From CAZLKT01 sp964560205 (GTDB lineage: Bacteria > Pseudomonadota > Alphaproteobacteria > Holosporales > Holosporaceae), in the NCBI GenBank assembly GCA_964560205.1, contig CAZLKT010000002.1, positions 32,889-96,888 of the forward strand: a stretch of 64,000 nt of DNA, read 5' to 3'. A model generated the notes under the pieces. It had not been told where the DNA came from. It searched no databases and worked only from the letters and a program-made list of their open reading frames with translations. Positions 8,640 through 17,876 of the stretch are shown here, piece after piece (the stretch's first letter is position 1; the number at the start of each line of letters is the position of its first letter). A program made the translations under genes and the position numbers.

Positions 8640-9587
8640 TCAACGTCTCATGTCTTTTTGAGAAGAACGTACCTCATCTCGCATGGATTGTAAATGAGCA
8701 TCTATACATTCCTTTACCATGGTGGACAAATTCTGTTCCAGCCATGTGCGCACAAGGGGGGGAAGCACATGAGCCATATAAGTTGCCATGGACTTTTCAA
8801 AGGTGGATTTAAGCAAAGAAGGAATGGCTTTCTCCATGTACTGTGCCACATTTTTTTCCATCTCTTGCACCAAGAGAGGCTGCACAAGATGAGCCACGAA
8901 ATCTTCTAAAGTCGGACCCGATGAGCTTGTGTGGCGGGGTTGAGAAGAGTCAGAAGTGGATGAAGCCGACGTATGTGAATTACCTCCCATAGGATTCTCA
9001 CCTGTTCGCACTGCGTCCAAAAAGGATGAAACCGAACCGATGACATCTTTCATCATGGGAGAAGAAAAGAATGAGGATGCCTCACTGGTCTTCGGTGATG
9101 GCTCTTGATATTCTCCATGGTCTCTGGAATGGTGAGCATCGGACCCAGAAGATGAAAAAGGAGAGGAGCCAGAGCCGGCTGATGATGATGTGGAGAAGGT
9201 ATCTCTCTCAGATACAACATCCTCTTCCTTACATTCATTATCAATGGACTGCCAAAGAGGGACCGTGTCCTCTTGTTCTTCGCTTTGTACTGGATGTGTT
9301 AAATAAATGATGTTCTCTCCAGTCTCTTTCATGACGGATGACTCGGACGGGGAGGAAGAAGAAGAAGAGGAAGAGGAAGAGGAAGAAGAAGAGGAAGGGA
9401 AGTTTTCAAAACGAGCATGATCCTCTTTGGCAAAGTCACCTCTTTTTGGCTCTTTTACATCAGAATCATTTTTTTCCTCTAAAGATGACTCATACACAAG
9501 ACGTCGTATGGAGGCAAGAATGTCATCAATACTCTCCTCTGGGATTTGTTCTTCTTCAGAGATTTGTAATACCTTTTCTTCATCCAT
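8640..9587 (-). CDS. popZ: PopZ-like polar organising protein (DUF2497 family)
   Basis: In Alphaproteobacteria PopZ forms a polymeric polar matrix that anchors the chromosome origin and polar proteins. Two conserved ends are visible. The N-terminal helix is SIDDILASIRRLVYE (about residues 20-34). The C-terminal helical region is VLPPLVRTWLEQNLSTMV, the oligomerisation block. Between them lies a long acidic and Ser-rich linker with an uninterrupted run of about 15 serines encoded by TCN repeats (around 9350-9400). It is longer (315 aa) than typical PopZ (about 180). AAGGAGGG precedes the ATG. The stop lies next to glyQ. Confidence 0.85.
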   Translation of the reverse strand: MDEEKVLQISEEEQIPEESIDDILASIRRLVYESSLEEKNDSDVKEPKRGDFAKEDHARFENFPSSSSSSSSSSSSSSSPSESSVMKETGENIIYLTHPVQSEEQEDTVPLWQSIDNECKEEDVVSERDTFSTSSSAGSGSSPFSSSGSDAHHSRDHGEYQEPSPKTSEASSFFSSPMMKDVIGSVSSFLDAVRTGENPMGGNSHTSASSTSDSSQPRHTSSSGPTLEDFVAHLVQPLLVQEMEKNVAQYMEKAIPSLLKSTFEKSMATYMAHVLPPLVRTWLEQNLSTMVKECIDAHLQSMRDEVRSSQKDMRR

Positions 9588-9597
9588 ACTCCCTCCT

Positions 9598-9798
9598 TCA
9601 TTGTGATGCTATGGTCTGGATCACAGAAACGTCGTCAATGATATCATAAGAACGCGCTCTCTCGAATATTTTTCCTTCAGAAAACGGCCCATACCACTTA
9701 TTGTGATGCTTTTTTATAAAGATCACAAGAACATCAGGAGTAATATCACTCATAAATGCAGTTTTTTTGAGAAAACCTGTCTTTTCAAAAATGAACAA
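9598..9798 (-). CDS. Small hypothetical protein (doubtful)
   Basis: A 66-codon frame fills most of the space between tolC and popZ, on their strand. It has protein-like composition (MSDITPDVLVIFIKKHHNKWYGPF) but no family I recognise. The first possible start is a TTG; the first ATG is at 9753, giving 51 residues. Its end lies 10 bases before the popZ start, so it could be the first gene of the popZ-glyQ-glyS transcript. No clear ribosome-binding site is visible. Confidence 0.3.
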   Translation of the reverse strand: MFIFEKTGFLKKTAFMSDITPDVLVIFIKKHHNKWYGPFSEGKIFERARSYDIIDDVSVIQTIASQ

Positions 9799-9881
9799 CC
9801 CCTTTGTATTCTTTCTTTTATGATGAACTCCCCTTTCCGAAATCTGCCCACGAGGCTCATAGAAGAGCTTTGAAGAAATTT

Positions 9882-12146
9882 CTATGCAACAGCGACGACG
9901 GGCACCTTCTGCGCCGCATCGCCAGTCGCCTTCTCTGGTTTTTTGACCTCTTGCACCTTCTGAGGATTATTTTGCGAGGGGTGCCCTATTCCCGCTTGGT
10001 TTGCTTTCCTTTGATGTTCTTTTCCTTTTTTTCTCAAAACACGAACATCGTGGAGAGTGGGATGGGGAAGAGGTTCCCTCTCATCCTGTACTGGGACAAA
10101 CAGAGGATTATCTTCTTGATCCTGAACAAAAGAAAACCATGCATTTCTGTGATCCTCATAGTAATCCATGGGATTATAGAACGTTACATTGAGCCCCAAA
10201 TGCCGAGCGTTCAACTTGCCCTCCATGCTGAGAACATAGTAAGAGTTTTTGATAAGCTCTCCCATGGTTTCAATATAGCTTTGATACGCCTTAGACCACT
10301 CATCCTGAACCTGGAGCACACCAAGAAAGTCCTGCTCTCCCAAAGCATTTTCCAACTCCACAGATTGCAAAGCAACACGGCTGTTTTCCAACCATATACG
10401 ACAGGATGTGACATTCTCCTTGGATGCCTGAAGGGCGGCAAAGAAACTCCTGCACTGGCTGTACACTCTTCTACGCGCTTCTTCCACCTTCAATCGAGCC
10501 GCCTTCAACATCTGTTGCGCATCACGCAAGAGAGAGCTGTTTACACCTCGACTATAAATAGGCATGGAAAAAACCACCCCCACATTAGCCTCCACACGAA
10601 ACCGCCGAGAGTCCCGATTCCCAAGGGTGGGATCATCCTCATCTCCCTCCTGCCATGACGTTGTTTTGCTGTACTCTTTGTTATAGTTGGGACCAGCAGA
10701 TGCAGTGAGATCCACATTAGGCAAAAATTTTGCTGATACCTCTTCCAAAGCATGCCGAGCCGCAAACTCTTGAAATTTTTCCTGCAGAATTTCTGGATTA
10801 TACGCCAATGCATTTTTTTCCAAATCCTCAACCGTATCTGGCAAAATGCTGTACGGCTCCGGCATGGAAAGAGATGGAGCTAAATTCGCACCACACAAAC
10901 TTGCCAACGCAGCCCGAGCAGACACGAGATCCGCCTCCGCACTTCTCACCCTCATGGTAGCTCCAGAAAGCTTTGAGTCCACCATGGCCACATCGGAGAG
11001 CTTCTTCTCTCCAAAAACCTCTCGAAGACGTTCCTGCTTTGATAATTCGTTGTTATACAGCTCCAACATCCGCTCCTTAGCAAGAACCACCTGCCCCACC
11101 ACCACTTTCACATAGGCCGTCACCACTTCTCTAAAAACCGCCTGTTCTTTCGCATCAAGGGCTGCCAACTGAGATCTCACATTTTGCTCGCCTTTCTCTA
11201 TGGCAGCAGTATTGGAACCACCACTGAAAATATTTTGATTCAACTGCACAGCAAGATGAGACGAATTATTGTTCTCATTCTCATGACTCAAGCTCGTGGG
11301 ACCCCTCACAGGAATCGTAGAACGAGAGCGAAGACTGTTGGAGTTATGATGAAATCGCTCACTGCCTTCCAAGGTAATGAGCGGTCTGTTGGTGGCATTG
11401 GCCTGGGAGAGCGTCTCCACAGAGCGATTAAAGTTTATCCGTGCTTCTTGCAAATCAGGATTTTTGTTGTAAGCATGGGCCAAAGCATCATCCAAATTTT
11501 CCACATAGCCGCTGGGAGAGATTTTATGAAGTTTTCCCTCTCGTTTATACAGCGTTGTGCGCCCCCAAGGGTCCTCTCCCTTTACCCCTGGCATCCAGGA
11601 ATCCCCATCTTTAAAAAAATCCTCCGGGGACAAAATAAGCTCATCTTCATCCTTCGTATGCTTTTTCTTCAAACTTGGAGCAGCTCCTTGACGGTACGTA
11701 CTTGCATCAGACCGATCATCCATAAAGTTCAATGGGCCCTTTGGGGGCTCTCCACTTTTGAGAATAGGAAACGCCGTTTCCATGCGTATGGTAGAAATGG
11801 GCGTAGAAAATTTTGGCGGAATAATGGAAAACCTTGAATCCGCTTCCTGCTTCTGATTCTCTTGGGGTTGAAGAATGTCTGCAAAAGAATCCAATACAGT
11901 TTTTGCAGGATCCTGGAGAGGTTGATCCACCCCCACGTCTTTCTTCTCTTCCTCTTTTTTTGGAGCAATGTCCTGGAGCGGCTGCTCTTCCCCCTGTTTT
12001 ATGACAGGTTGCGCGTCTTCCTGTTTCTGATTCGAGTCTTTGACCTGATCTGGAGCTGCTTCAGCCTGAATACATGCACCCGATCCATAAAGAACTACAC
12101 TTAAAAAGCATATCCTCACCAAGGAGGAAAAATGAGCCAATGTCAC
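9882..12146 (-). CDS. tolC: TolC-family outer-membrane channel with long extra tails
   Basis: Outer-membrane exit duct for type I secretion or drug efflux. The start is GTG at 12146. A signal-like N-terminus (LVRICFLSVVLYGSGACIQA) precedes ~190 hydrophilic Glu/Lys/Pro-rich residues. The TolC repeat begins near residue 215 (SGYVENLDDALAHAYNKNPD, then AQVNATNRP-like QANATNRPLITLEG). The second half has PIYSRGVNSSLLRDAQ, the usual motif at the second-repeat strand. After the domain comes a ~100-residue basic tail (KKPEKATGDAAQKVPVVAV). At 754 residues it is far longer than standard TolC (450-500). No inner-membrane partner lies beside it; the ABC exporter at 58.7 kb is a stand-alone type. Confidence 0.88.
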   Translation of the reverse strand: MTLAHFSSLVRICFLSVVLYGSGACIQAEAAPDQVKDSNQKQEDAQPVIKQGEEQPLQDIAPKKEEEKKDVGVDQPLQDPAKTVLDSFADILQPQENQKQEADSRFSIIPPKFSTPISTIRMETAFPILKSGEPPKGPLNFMDDRSDASTYRQGAAPSLKKKHTKDEDELILSPEDFFKDGDSWMPGVKGEDPWGRTTLYKREGKLHKISPSGYVENLDDALAHAYNKNPDLQEARINFNRSVETLSQANATNRPLITLEGSERFHHNSNSLRSRSTIPVRGPTSLSHENENNNSSHLAVQLNQNIFSGGSNTAAIEKGEQNVRSQLAALDAKEQAVFREVVTAYVKVVVGQVVLAKERMLELYNNELSKQERLREVFGEKKLSDVAMVDSKLSGATMRVRSAEADLVSARAALASLCGANLAPSLSMPEPYSILPDTVEDLEKNALAYNPEILQEKFQEFAARHALEEVSAKFLPNVDLTASAGPNYNKEYSKTTSWQEGDEDDPTLGNRDSRRFRVEANVGVVFSMPIYSRGVNSSLLRDAQQMLKAARLKVEEARRRVYSQCRSFFAALQASKENVTSCRIWLENSRVALQSVELENALGEQDFLGVLQVQDEWSKAYQSYIETMGELIKNSYYVLSMEGKLNARHLGLNVTFYNPMDYYEDHRNAWFSFVQDQEDNPLFVPVQDEREPLPHPTLHDVRVLRKKGKEHQRKANQAGIGHPSQNNPQKVQEVKKPEKATGDAAQKVPVVAVA

Positions 12147-12260
12147 AGAGATAAAAAAGTAAAGAAAATATTACTGTCATCTTAATACAAAAAAAAATCT
12201 TTGCACAGAGGAAAAGTAGTTTTTTTTTCTGAAAAGGAGTAAAAGAAGTGGGGGGCGTAT

Positions 12261-12677
12261 ATGTGGGATGGTATGTTTATGATGTCTTGTTTGACGTTTC
12301 TTGTGCTTCTTCTCTGTTTTTGTGGCATGGCGCACGCTGATGCAAAGACCTTTTCCATTCCAGATGAGCTTCTCTACCCAGCGGGAATATGTGGATTTTT
12401 TCTTGTCAAAAGTCATCCTCTTTTTCTCCAGAAGATAATACTTTCCCTAGGAATAGGTCTCGTTTTTTGGTTCTATAAAAAGCAAAGGCAAACTGTGGGA
12501 TGGGGGGATATAAAGCTTTTTGTCCTCTGCACCCTTATCCTTCCCGTGGAAATGGTACCATGTTTCTTTCTTTTTTGTGGGTGCTTTGGAGCCCTTTCCC
12601 ATAGGATACGTCAAAGAAAAGTATGCCCTTTCGCACCAGCCATTGTCGCCAGCTTTACCTGGATTTTTTTATACTAA
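12261..12677 (+). CDS. Short A24-family prepilin peptidase-like protein
   Basis: Aspartyl membrane peptidases of this family cut type IV prepilin leader peptides. The two catalytic aspartates appear in context: D27 in ADAKTFSIPDEL and D98 in the GxGD motif of VGWGDIKLF. About four membrane segments are predicted. At 138 residues it has only the peptidase half, like the CpaA/TadV type, and lacks the N-terminal methylase domain of PilD. No pilin or pilus assembly gene is in the window, so its substrate is unknown. Confidence 0.75.
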   Translation: MWDGMFMMSCLTFLVLLLCFCGMAHADAKTFSIPDELLYPAGICGFFLVKSHPLFLQKIILSLGIGLVFWFYKKQRQTVGWGDIKLFVLCTLILPVEMVPCFFLFCGCFGALSHRIRQRKVCPFAPAIVASFTWIFLY

Positions 12678-12725
12678 GTCACAGCAACAGGAAAAATTAC
12701 AGTGGAGATAGGAAAAAAAATAATC

Positions 12726-12799
12726 TTGCGGGAGTAGGATTTGAACCTACGGCCTTCAGGTTATGAGCCTGACGAGCTACCAAGCTGCTCCATCCCGCA
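12726..12799 (-). tRNA. Initiator tRNA-Met (anticodon CAT)
   Basis: The cloverleaf is TGCGGGA/TCCCGCA with anticodon stem TCAGG/CCTGA around CTCATAA. The sequence GGAGCAG...GGTAGCTCGTCAGGCTCATAACC is the typical alphaproteobacterial initiator form. Position 1 is U facing A72, a weak pair rather than the usual C1-A72 mismatch. The discriminator is A and no CCA is encoded. Confidence 0.93.
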
Positions 12800-12943
12800 T
12801 AATCATTCTTCCCTTTTTTTATAAAAGAGTCAATGCATGACCTGAAAAAAAGCTCCTCCCCAGAAAAAGCGTAATTTGCTTTTCCATATAAAAAGTCAAT
12901 AAGATAAAAGAAGCGGATTTTCACCAAGGTGTACACTTTGATC

Positions 12944-15001
12944 ATGAAGAAAATTGCAGTTTTCCTCCTCTGTACACACAGTATCCTGTCCCCTCACGTA
13001 TCCATAAGCAAAAAAGTTATCTTGCCCTCTCCTGCAGAACTGCATGTGAAGACCATGGTTTTGTCATCTAAAAGCCATATCCTTGGACCATCCATGCTCT
13101 ATAGGGTACAAAAATGCTATGAATCACCGTTGTGGAGGAACTATTTCCCACTCACATTAGCCTATGCACAAAAATGTGCAGAACACGTATACCTCCGTCA
13201 CCTGAAAGGAAAAGAGAGAAAGACACTTCTTGCTCGCGACTGCGAAAGTCTTCTGCTCTTTTTCCAAAAGCACCCACCGGTATCTTGTGAGGGGTGGGAA
13301 ATATATACAATGCTGTGCGCTTTTCGCAAAAAATCCACAAAATCTCTCCGGTCCGCGGTCATATCTTTTTGGCACAAGAAAAGCGGACTTTCAGCCCAAC
13401 AGTACAAGTTTTTCCTCAAGAACTTTGGCACCTTCTTCTCTCCATCTTGCCACACAAAAAGATTACGTCTCCTCATGGGAGAAAAAAGAAATACAGAAAT
13501 AAAAGAGTTTTGCACAGCTCTCCGCGCCCATAAGAAGTGCCCTGCATCTTTTCTTTTCATGGCAAAGCTATTACAGGAAAAATTTTCCTGGAAAAACACT
13601 GAATACCATAACATGTATGGCCATTACCAAGACGATCCTCTCGTGCAGGAGGCATATTTTCTCTATCTTCTGAGGTACCATGAGAAGGAATCTTTGGAAG
13701 AGATGGAGAAAAGACTCGGCATGGCCTATGCTTTGTTGACAAAACTCTGTCCACAGAAAAAAGATACGCCGTGGCATGAGGGCATTCAAAAACACATTGT
13801 GCACATGGCTGTATGCTATAAAAGAGCTGCCCATGACACCCCTCTCCCAGAAAAACATCGTCATGCGCTTTTAGAAAAAGCCATTGATGTGCTGCATCAT
13901 GGGGAAAAATTTTTTCCTTGCGGAAGCCATCTGTGGCAAGAGGCTTTGTGGACCAAGGGCATCATATATATGGCCCTCCACATGCCCGCTGAAGCCCTGA
14001 AATGCTTTCAGAGGATCTCATCCACCCAGAAAAAAATATCCCATCATTGCACCAAAAGAGAGATTGCACGAAGTTTGTACTATGAGGGCTTATGTTGGGA
14101 GCGGCTGCACAATAAGAAAAAAGCCATGAACGCTTTCCGCAAGGCCACCACGTACAAACAATTTTTTTATGGACAGGTAGCCCATGCAAAAATAGGGGAA
14201 ACCATTACCCTCTCCTTTGTGCCCCTCTCTCAAAAAAAGCTGTGCTCGTCACCTCTTTCCGTGGAAATCTTCTCCATTTTGGCCCAGTGGAAAAAATGTG
14301 ATGCAAAGGCTCGCAATGATGCACCCCTCACCATCTTTCTTCAGGAAGCCGCCCCCCATATCAAAAAGGAAAAAACCTATGGCACCTTTATAGATTTTTT
14401 GCAAAAATGGGTTCCTGATTTCTCCCTTCATTTTGCGCGGAAAGTTCTCCCAAAGGATGGAAGCACTGTCTTCAAAGCATTATACCCAACGCTGCCTCCA
14501 CATGTCATGGCTCGAAGTGAGCCCCTCCTCTCTCTGGTTCATGCCATTATTCGACAAGAAACAAGCTTTCATGAAAAGGCGGTGGATGCCTTCAATGGAA
14601 GAGGGCTCATGCAGCTTTCCCCTGAAACAGCCAAGGAATATGCACAACGCCTTCAAATTCCTTATAACGAAGCCATGCTTTTAGATGCGAAATATAATGT
14701 GCGTTTGGGAACCGCCATGGTGTCCCGATACATTACCCTCTTTCAGGGAAACTATTTTGTGGCAATGGCCGCATATAATGCAGGCCTTGGAAGAGTATGG
14801 GCATGGATTGGAAATCAGAAAGTAGAAAGCGGAATAGAGAATTGTGTCCAGTGGATGGAAAACATCCCCCTGCTCACCACAAAAAATTACGTGGAAAATG
14901 TTTTGGAAAACAGTGTGATCTATCATGCACTTTTTTCTTCCCCCGTAAAACCGGAGGACTGGGTTGCCATGACAAAAACCTTCCAAAGAAAACCCCATTA
15001 A
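12944..15001 (+). CDS. slt: Soluble lytic murein transglycosylase
   Basis: Periplasmic enzyme that cleaves peptidoglycan strands with formation of 1,6-anhydro ends. A signal peptide (KKIAVFLLCTHSILSPHVS) leads into a long helical superhelix with TPR-like stretches (WTKGIIYMALHMPAEALKCF). The catalytic SLT domain is at the C-terminus: IIRQETSFHEKAVDAFNG, whose Glu is the acid/base, then GLMQLSPETA and MAAYNAGLGRVWAW. About 685 residues, near the size of E. coli Slt70. I choose the ATG at 12944, before the signal peptide; a frame-extending ATG exists at 12929. The gene stands alone between tRNA-Met and a convergent porin-like gene. Confidence 0.93.
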   Translation: MKKIAVFLLCTHSILSPHVSISKKVILPSPAELHVKTMVLSSKSHILGPSMLYRVQKCYESPLWRNYFPLTLAYAQKCAEHVYLRHLKGKERKTLLARDCESLLLFFQKHPPVSCEGWEIYTMLCAFRKKSTKSLRSAVISFWHKKSGLSAQQYKFFLKNFGTFFSPSCHTKRLRLLMGEKRNTEIKEFCTALRAHKKCPASFLFMAKLLQEKFSWKNTEYHNMYGHYQDDPLVQEAYFLYLLRYHEKESLEEMEKRLGMAYALLTKLCPQKKDTPWHEGIQKHIVHMAVCYKRAAHDTPLPEKHRHALLEKAIDVLHHGEKFFPCGSHLWQEALWTKGIIYMALHMPAEALKCFQRISSTQKKISHHCTKREIARSLYYEGLCWERLHNKKKAMNAFRKATTYKQFFYGQVAHAKIGETITLSFVPLSQKKLCSSPLSVEIFSILAQWKKCDAKARNDAPLTIFLQEAAPHIKKEKTYGTFIDFLQKWVPDFSLHFARKVLPKDGSTVFKALYPTLPPHVMARSEPLLSLVHAIIRQETSFHEKAVDAFNGRGLMQLSPETAKEYAQRLQIPYNEAMLLDAKYNVRLGTAMVSRYITLFQGNYFVAMAAYNAGLGRVWAWIGNQKVESGIENCVQWMENIPLLTTKNYVENVLENSVIYHALFSSPVKPEDWVAMTKTFQRKPH

Positions 15002-15044
15002 AGCATTGGTGGTATGAAAATTTCATGAAGTTTCATGTAATGCT
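15002..15044 (+). terminator. Inverted repeat just after slt (possible terminator)
   Basis: AGCATT at 15002-15007 pairs with AATGCT at 15039-15044, and an inner ATGAAA/TTTCAT pair extends the hairpin. It begins right after the slt stop. No T-run follows, so termination is a guess. Confidence 0.35.
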
Positions 15045-15274
15045 GTCACCCACAGCACCATGTGCTCTGGAACGCAACCACACTGGATACTTGTATAGCA
15101 CCTCGAGACAGTCATACATTCATGAAGCTTATGCTCCATTCACGAAAAAGTTATCCTTCCATGAGACGATTACACCAAGAACGCAAAAAAGCGCCGAAGG
15201 AGGCTCTTCCCTCCCTCGACGCATAATGCTTTTCCTGCCGATGCAGTTTTGCTGTAACCTTTACTTTTTCTTAC

Positions 15275-16447
15275 TCATCCAAAATGAAAGCGAAGTCCGC
15301 AGGTCACAGCAAGAACATTGGCTGCTCCCAGATTTAAATCCATGTTCACAGATTCATGGCCGCCCAGATCAAGATCTACAGGAACATGAAAAGTCAAACC
15401 ATCGGAAACGGTCTTATCTGGATTAATGATCATCTTCACACCTGTCAGGAGAGAAGTACTCTCATTGAATTTATACTGGAAACTCGCTCCAAAAAGCACC
15501 CCATTTCGATGGACACAAATCTCTTCAATAGAGTCCATGGCTGGAATGTCAACAACATCGAAGCCATCCTCACCATCCCCTGTAAAAGTCCATGCACCAG
15601 TTGTTGGCGTTAACGTGCCACCATCGTTTACGACAAAATAGTCTATGAAGTTAGCCTTATCCCCGAAAGACCCCTCACCAAATTGCCCTGTAATATAAGA
15701 CTCGTTTATCACAAAACCCGCTTGAAAACTGCATGCAGTCTTCTCTGATAAAATATAAGATAAACTTGCCGCAGCGTCGAAAAAGAAATTACTCTTTACA
15801 CTAATACTCAGATCCATATCGTCTTCGAGAGAAATGGTAGTTGCCGCACCACCCTCACCGGGAACATTCTGCATAACCTGTTGTGCCAGAGTGACTTTAT
15901 CATCCGTATCACCATGAAAAGCACCATTCAAGTGACGATATTCTATGTTCCCTCTTACGTTTGACTCAGTTCCCAACACAGCGTTGGAGAAGCCGCAAGT
16001 ACGACTTACAGGACTAATCTTCTGAGAGCTCATCTGAGTGCCTCCGCTCACATACATAGCCTCTAATGCAAGACCAAGACAAAAACGTGGCCCCACCACA
16101 GCGTTCCACCCAAACCTTATATCTCCCATAACAGAAGTTCCATAATTTACAAATGTACCATCCCCAGAGTAGTCTCTTGAGAAAGAAAATGTTCCCAATC
16201 CGAGTTCATCAGGAATCTGATAAAATCCAGTAGGAGCAACTGGGTCCTGCTCCGGGGTTATGATCAAATCAGAAGTTGACGTTTCCGCAACGCTGTTTCG
16301 ACCACACAACCCCACCGCAAAATCCATAAAAGCTCCACTGAAATTCTTTGCAGGACACAACGGGTTTTTAGATGTAACCCCTTGTGTCTGTCCCGCATGC
16401 AGCATCACTACTGTCAAGACAGTAAGCAACCTAAAAATTTTCTTCAT
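15275..16447 (-). CDS. Outer-membrane beta-barrel protein, family member 1
   Basis: A signal peptide (KKIFRLLTVLTVVMLHAGQTQG) is followed by NFSGAFMDFAVGL, alternating hydrophobic strands typical of a small barrel (SYILSEKTACSFQAGFV, FQYKFNESTSLLTGVKM), and an end in GLRFHFG with a terminal aromatic strand. I choose the ATG at 16447, with AAAGGAGG upstream (390 residues). It pairs with the gene at 16495, and two relatives lie at 61.6-63.8 kb, one sharing the NFSGxY/F block. It resembles the surface-antigen/opacity-like barrels of intracellular Alphaproteobacteria. Exact family and ligand unknown. Confidence 0.7.
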   Translation of the reverse strand: MKKIFRLLTVLTVVMLHAGQTQGVTSKNPLCPAKNFSGAFMDFAVGLCGRNSVAETSTSDLIITPEQDPVAPTGFYQIPDELGLGTFSFSRDYSGDGTFVNYGTSVMGDIRFGWNAVVGPRFCLGLALEAMYVSGGTQMSSQKISPVSRTCGFSNAVLGTESNVRGNIEYRHLNGAFHGDTDDKVTLAQQVMQNVPGEGGAATTISLEDDMDLSISVKSNFFFDAAASLSYILSEKTACSFQAGFVINESYITGQFGEGSFGDKANFIDYFVVNDGGTLTPTTGAWTFTGDGEDGFDVVDIPAMDSIEEICVHRNGVLFGASFQYKFNESTSLLTGVKMIINPDKTVSDGLTFHVPVDLDLGGHESVNMDLNLGAANVLAVTCGLRFHFG

Positions 16448-16494
16448 AATAATCCTCCTTTCTGCAATGTTACAAATACCAAAGCTTCTCACCC

Positions 16495-17634
16495 TTACGT
16501 GTTATAAAGCAATCCCACATGAAGCTCCATGGAACCAAGAGAATGGAGATCAAAAGTGACATCATCAGACTCATCACTATCTGGCTCAGTAAAACTAGTT
16601 GCTATAGCGTTTTTACCATAAATAGACCATTTCGCTTCAACGATACCTTGAAGATGATCATTTATGGGAAAACTTGCATAAGGAACGAGAACAAAACCCG
16701 AAAAAAGTCTGTGCGTTGACTCTAAGTCAACAGGTTCACTCACTGCATCATAATCTGTCAGAAGAGAAAAAGTACCAGCAGTCGTATAAAAAGCGGTAGC
16801 GTCCGCAACAATTTGGTTCCACAAATTTATACTTTCATGCAAACCGGTATCAATGGAACCATCTACAGAATAAAAGCCCATGGAATAACCCAATTTCAGA
16901 CCTAAAACACAGCTTGGATGTGCCCAGGAAAGTCCCAACAAAAAGTTAATGTTCCAATTGTTGTGCAAAGCAATCTGAAGATTTCCACCTCCGGCATAAG
17001 AAAACTCCGTTGACTCCGGAACATCCAGAATGTTAATAGAATTTGCACCCAGAGCACTAGATACAACAGAGCTATTAGTAAAGACGGGCAGCCACGAAAA
17101 TGGCAGAGATCTATAACTAGAAGTTGTGGGCGCCTCCGTAGTAACCACAGTCGTAGGATCGGCAGAAATGGGTATATCCGTATTAACAGTGTTGGGCTTA
17201 TAGCACGCACGAAACTCAGCACTTCCAAAAACACAATTACCCAGTCTGAAGTTTTTACCGATGACAGCATCTACAGCCACCTGTCCCGTACTTCCAACAC
17301 CACTGCCGTAAGAAAGATCGTATGTTGTATCAAAAGTTGTCTCCACCCCTTCAATATGAGGCTGCACTGTAGGGTCTTCCACAAGATCCTTTTGACCGTT
17401 GGACATCATAACTTTAGAAATAGGAATAGGCTCGGACGTCCTTTCTACGGTCTCTGGACCAACCACCTCGTCCACCTTATAACCAGTGATGGCAAAACCA
17501 ACCACGCCTCCGAAATACGCAGCAGAAGCAAACCTGTTGCCGCGACCACTCTTATGTTCCGTATGCTCAGCACCAGCCGTGGCAGAAACAGCCATGGACG
17601 CCAGCATTCCTAAAAGCAGAAAACTTTTTTTCAT
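16495..17634 (-). CDS. Outer-membrane beta-barrel protein, family member 2
   Basis: A signal peptide (KKSFLLLGMLASMAVSATAGA) precedes a predicted barrel. Strand-like segments include NLQIALHNNWNINFLLGLSWA and LKLGYSMGFYSVDGSI, and the end is LGSMELHVGLLYNT. AAGGAGGG stands before the ATG at 17634 (379 residues). The layout matches the gene at 62710: both have an N-terminal glycine-rich strand, then YNSW/NNW-NxDFLLxxGYA-like segments, so the two are probably paralogues. It lies upstream of the barrel gene at 15275 on the same strand. Confidence 0.7.
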   Translation of the reverse strand: MKKSFLLLGMLASMAVSATAGAEHTEHKSGRGNRFASAAYFGGVVGFAITGYKVDEVVGPETVERTSEPIPISKVMMSNGQKDLVEDPTVQPHIEGVETTFDTTYDLSYGSGVGSTGQVAVDAVIGKNFRLGNCVFGSAEFRACYKPNTVNTDIPISADPTTVVTTEAPTTSSYRSLPFSWLPVFTNSSVVSSALGANSINILDVPESTEFSYAGGGNLQIALHNNWNINFLLGLSWAHPSCVLGLKLGYSMGFYSVDGSIDTGLHESINLWNQIVADATAFYTTAGTFSLLTDYDAVSEPVDLESTHRLFSGFVLVPYASFPINDHLQGIVEAKWSIYGKNAIATSFTEPDSDESDDVTFDLHSLGSMELHVGLLYNT

Positions 17635-17816
17635 ATTACTCACCCTCCTTGAGAAGTATTTTTTTTCCTTAACTGTTCCAACAGTGTGTAAAAAAAAAAA
17701 TTGTCTGTCAAGTAGTTAAGGTGTTTTTTTCTACAAGGAAACTAATCAGAAAATCCTTTACAAAAGATTTATTTTTTTGAAAAAAGTTTTTTTTCCTCTT
17801 TTTTCTCTGTGGGGGG

Positions 17817-17845
17817 TTGATATGGGGGAAAAAAGGCGATAGAAT
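17817..17845 (+). promoter_or_regulatory. Promoter for the isolated 5S rRNA
   Basis: TTGATA (17817-17822), a 17-base spacer, then TAGAAT (17840-17845). It lies about 30 bases before the 5S gene, near-consensus for sigma-70. Confidence 0.6.
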
Positions 17846-17876
17846 CGGAAACAGGTTCGTGGAAGAAAATCTTTCA

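Noticed and set aside
9804..10658. 284-codon plus-strand frame
   Set aside because: It lies antisense to tolC, whose protein is well conserved; the antisense frame has no family resemblance.
12697..12945. 82-codon minus-strand frame across initiator tRNA-Met
   Set aside because: It is a read-through of the tRNA gene (VARQAHNLKAVGSNPTPAR is the usual tRNA-derived peptide) with no start signal.
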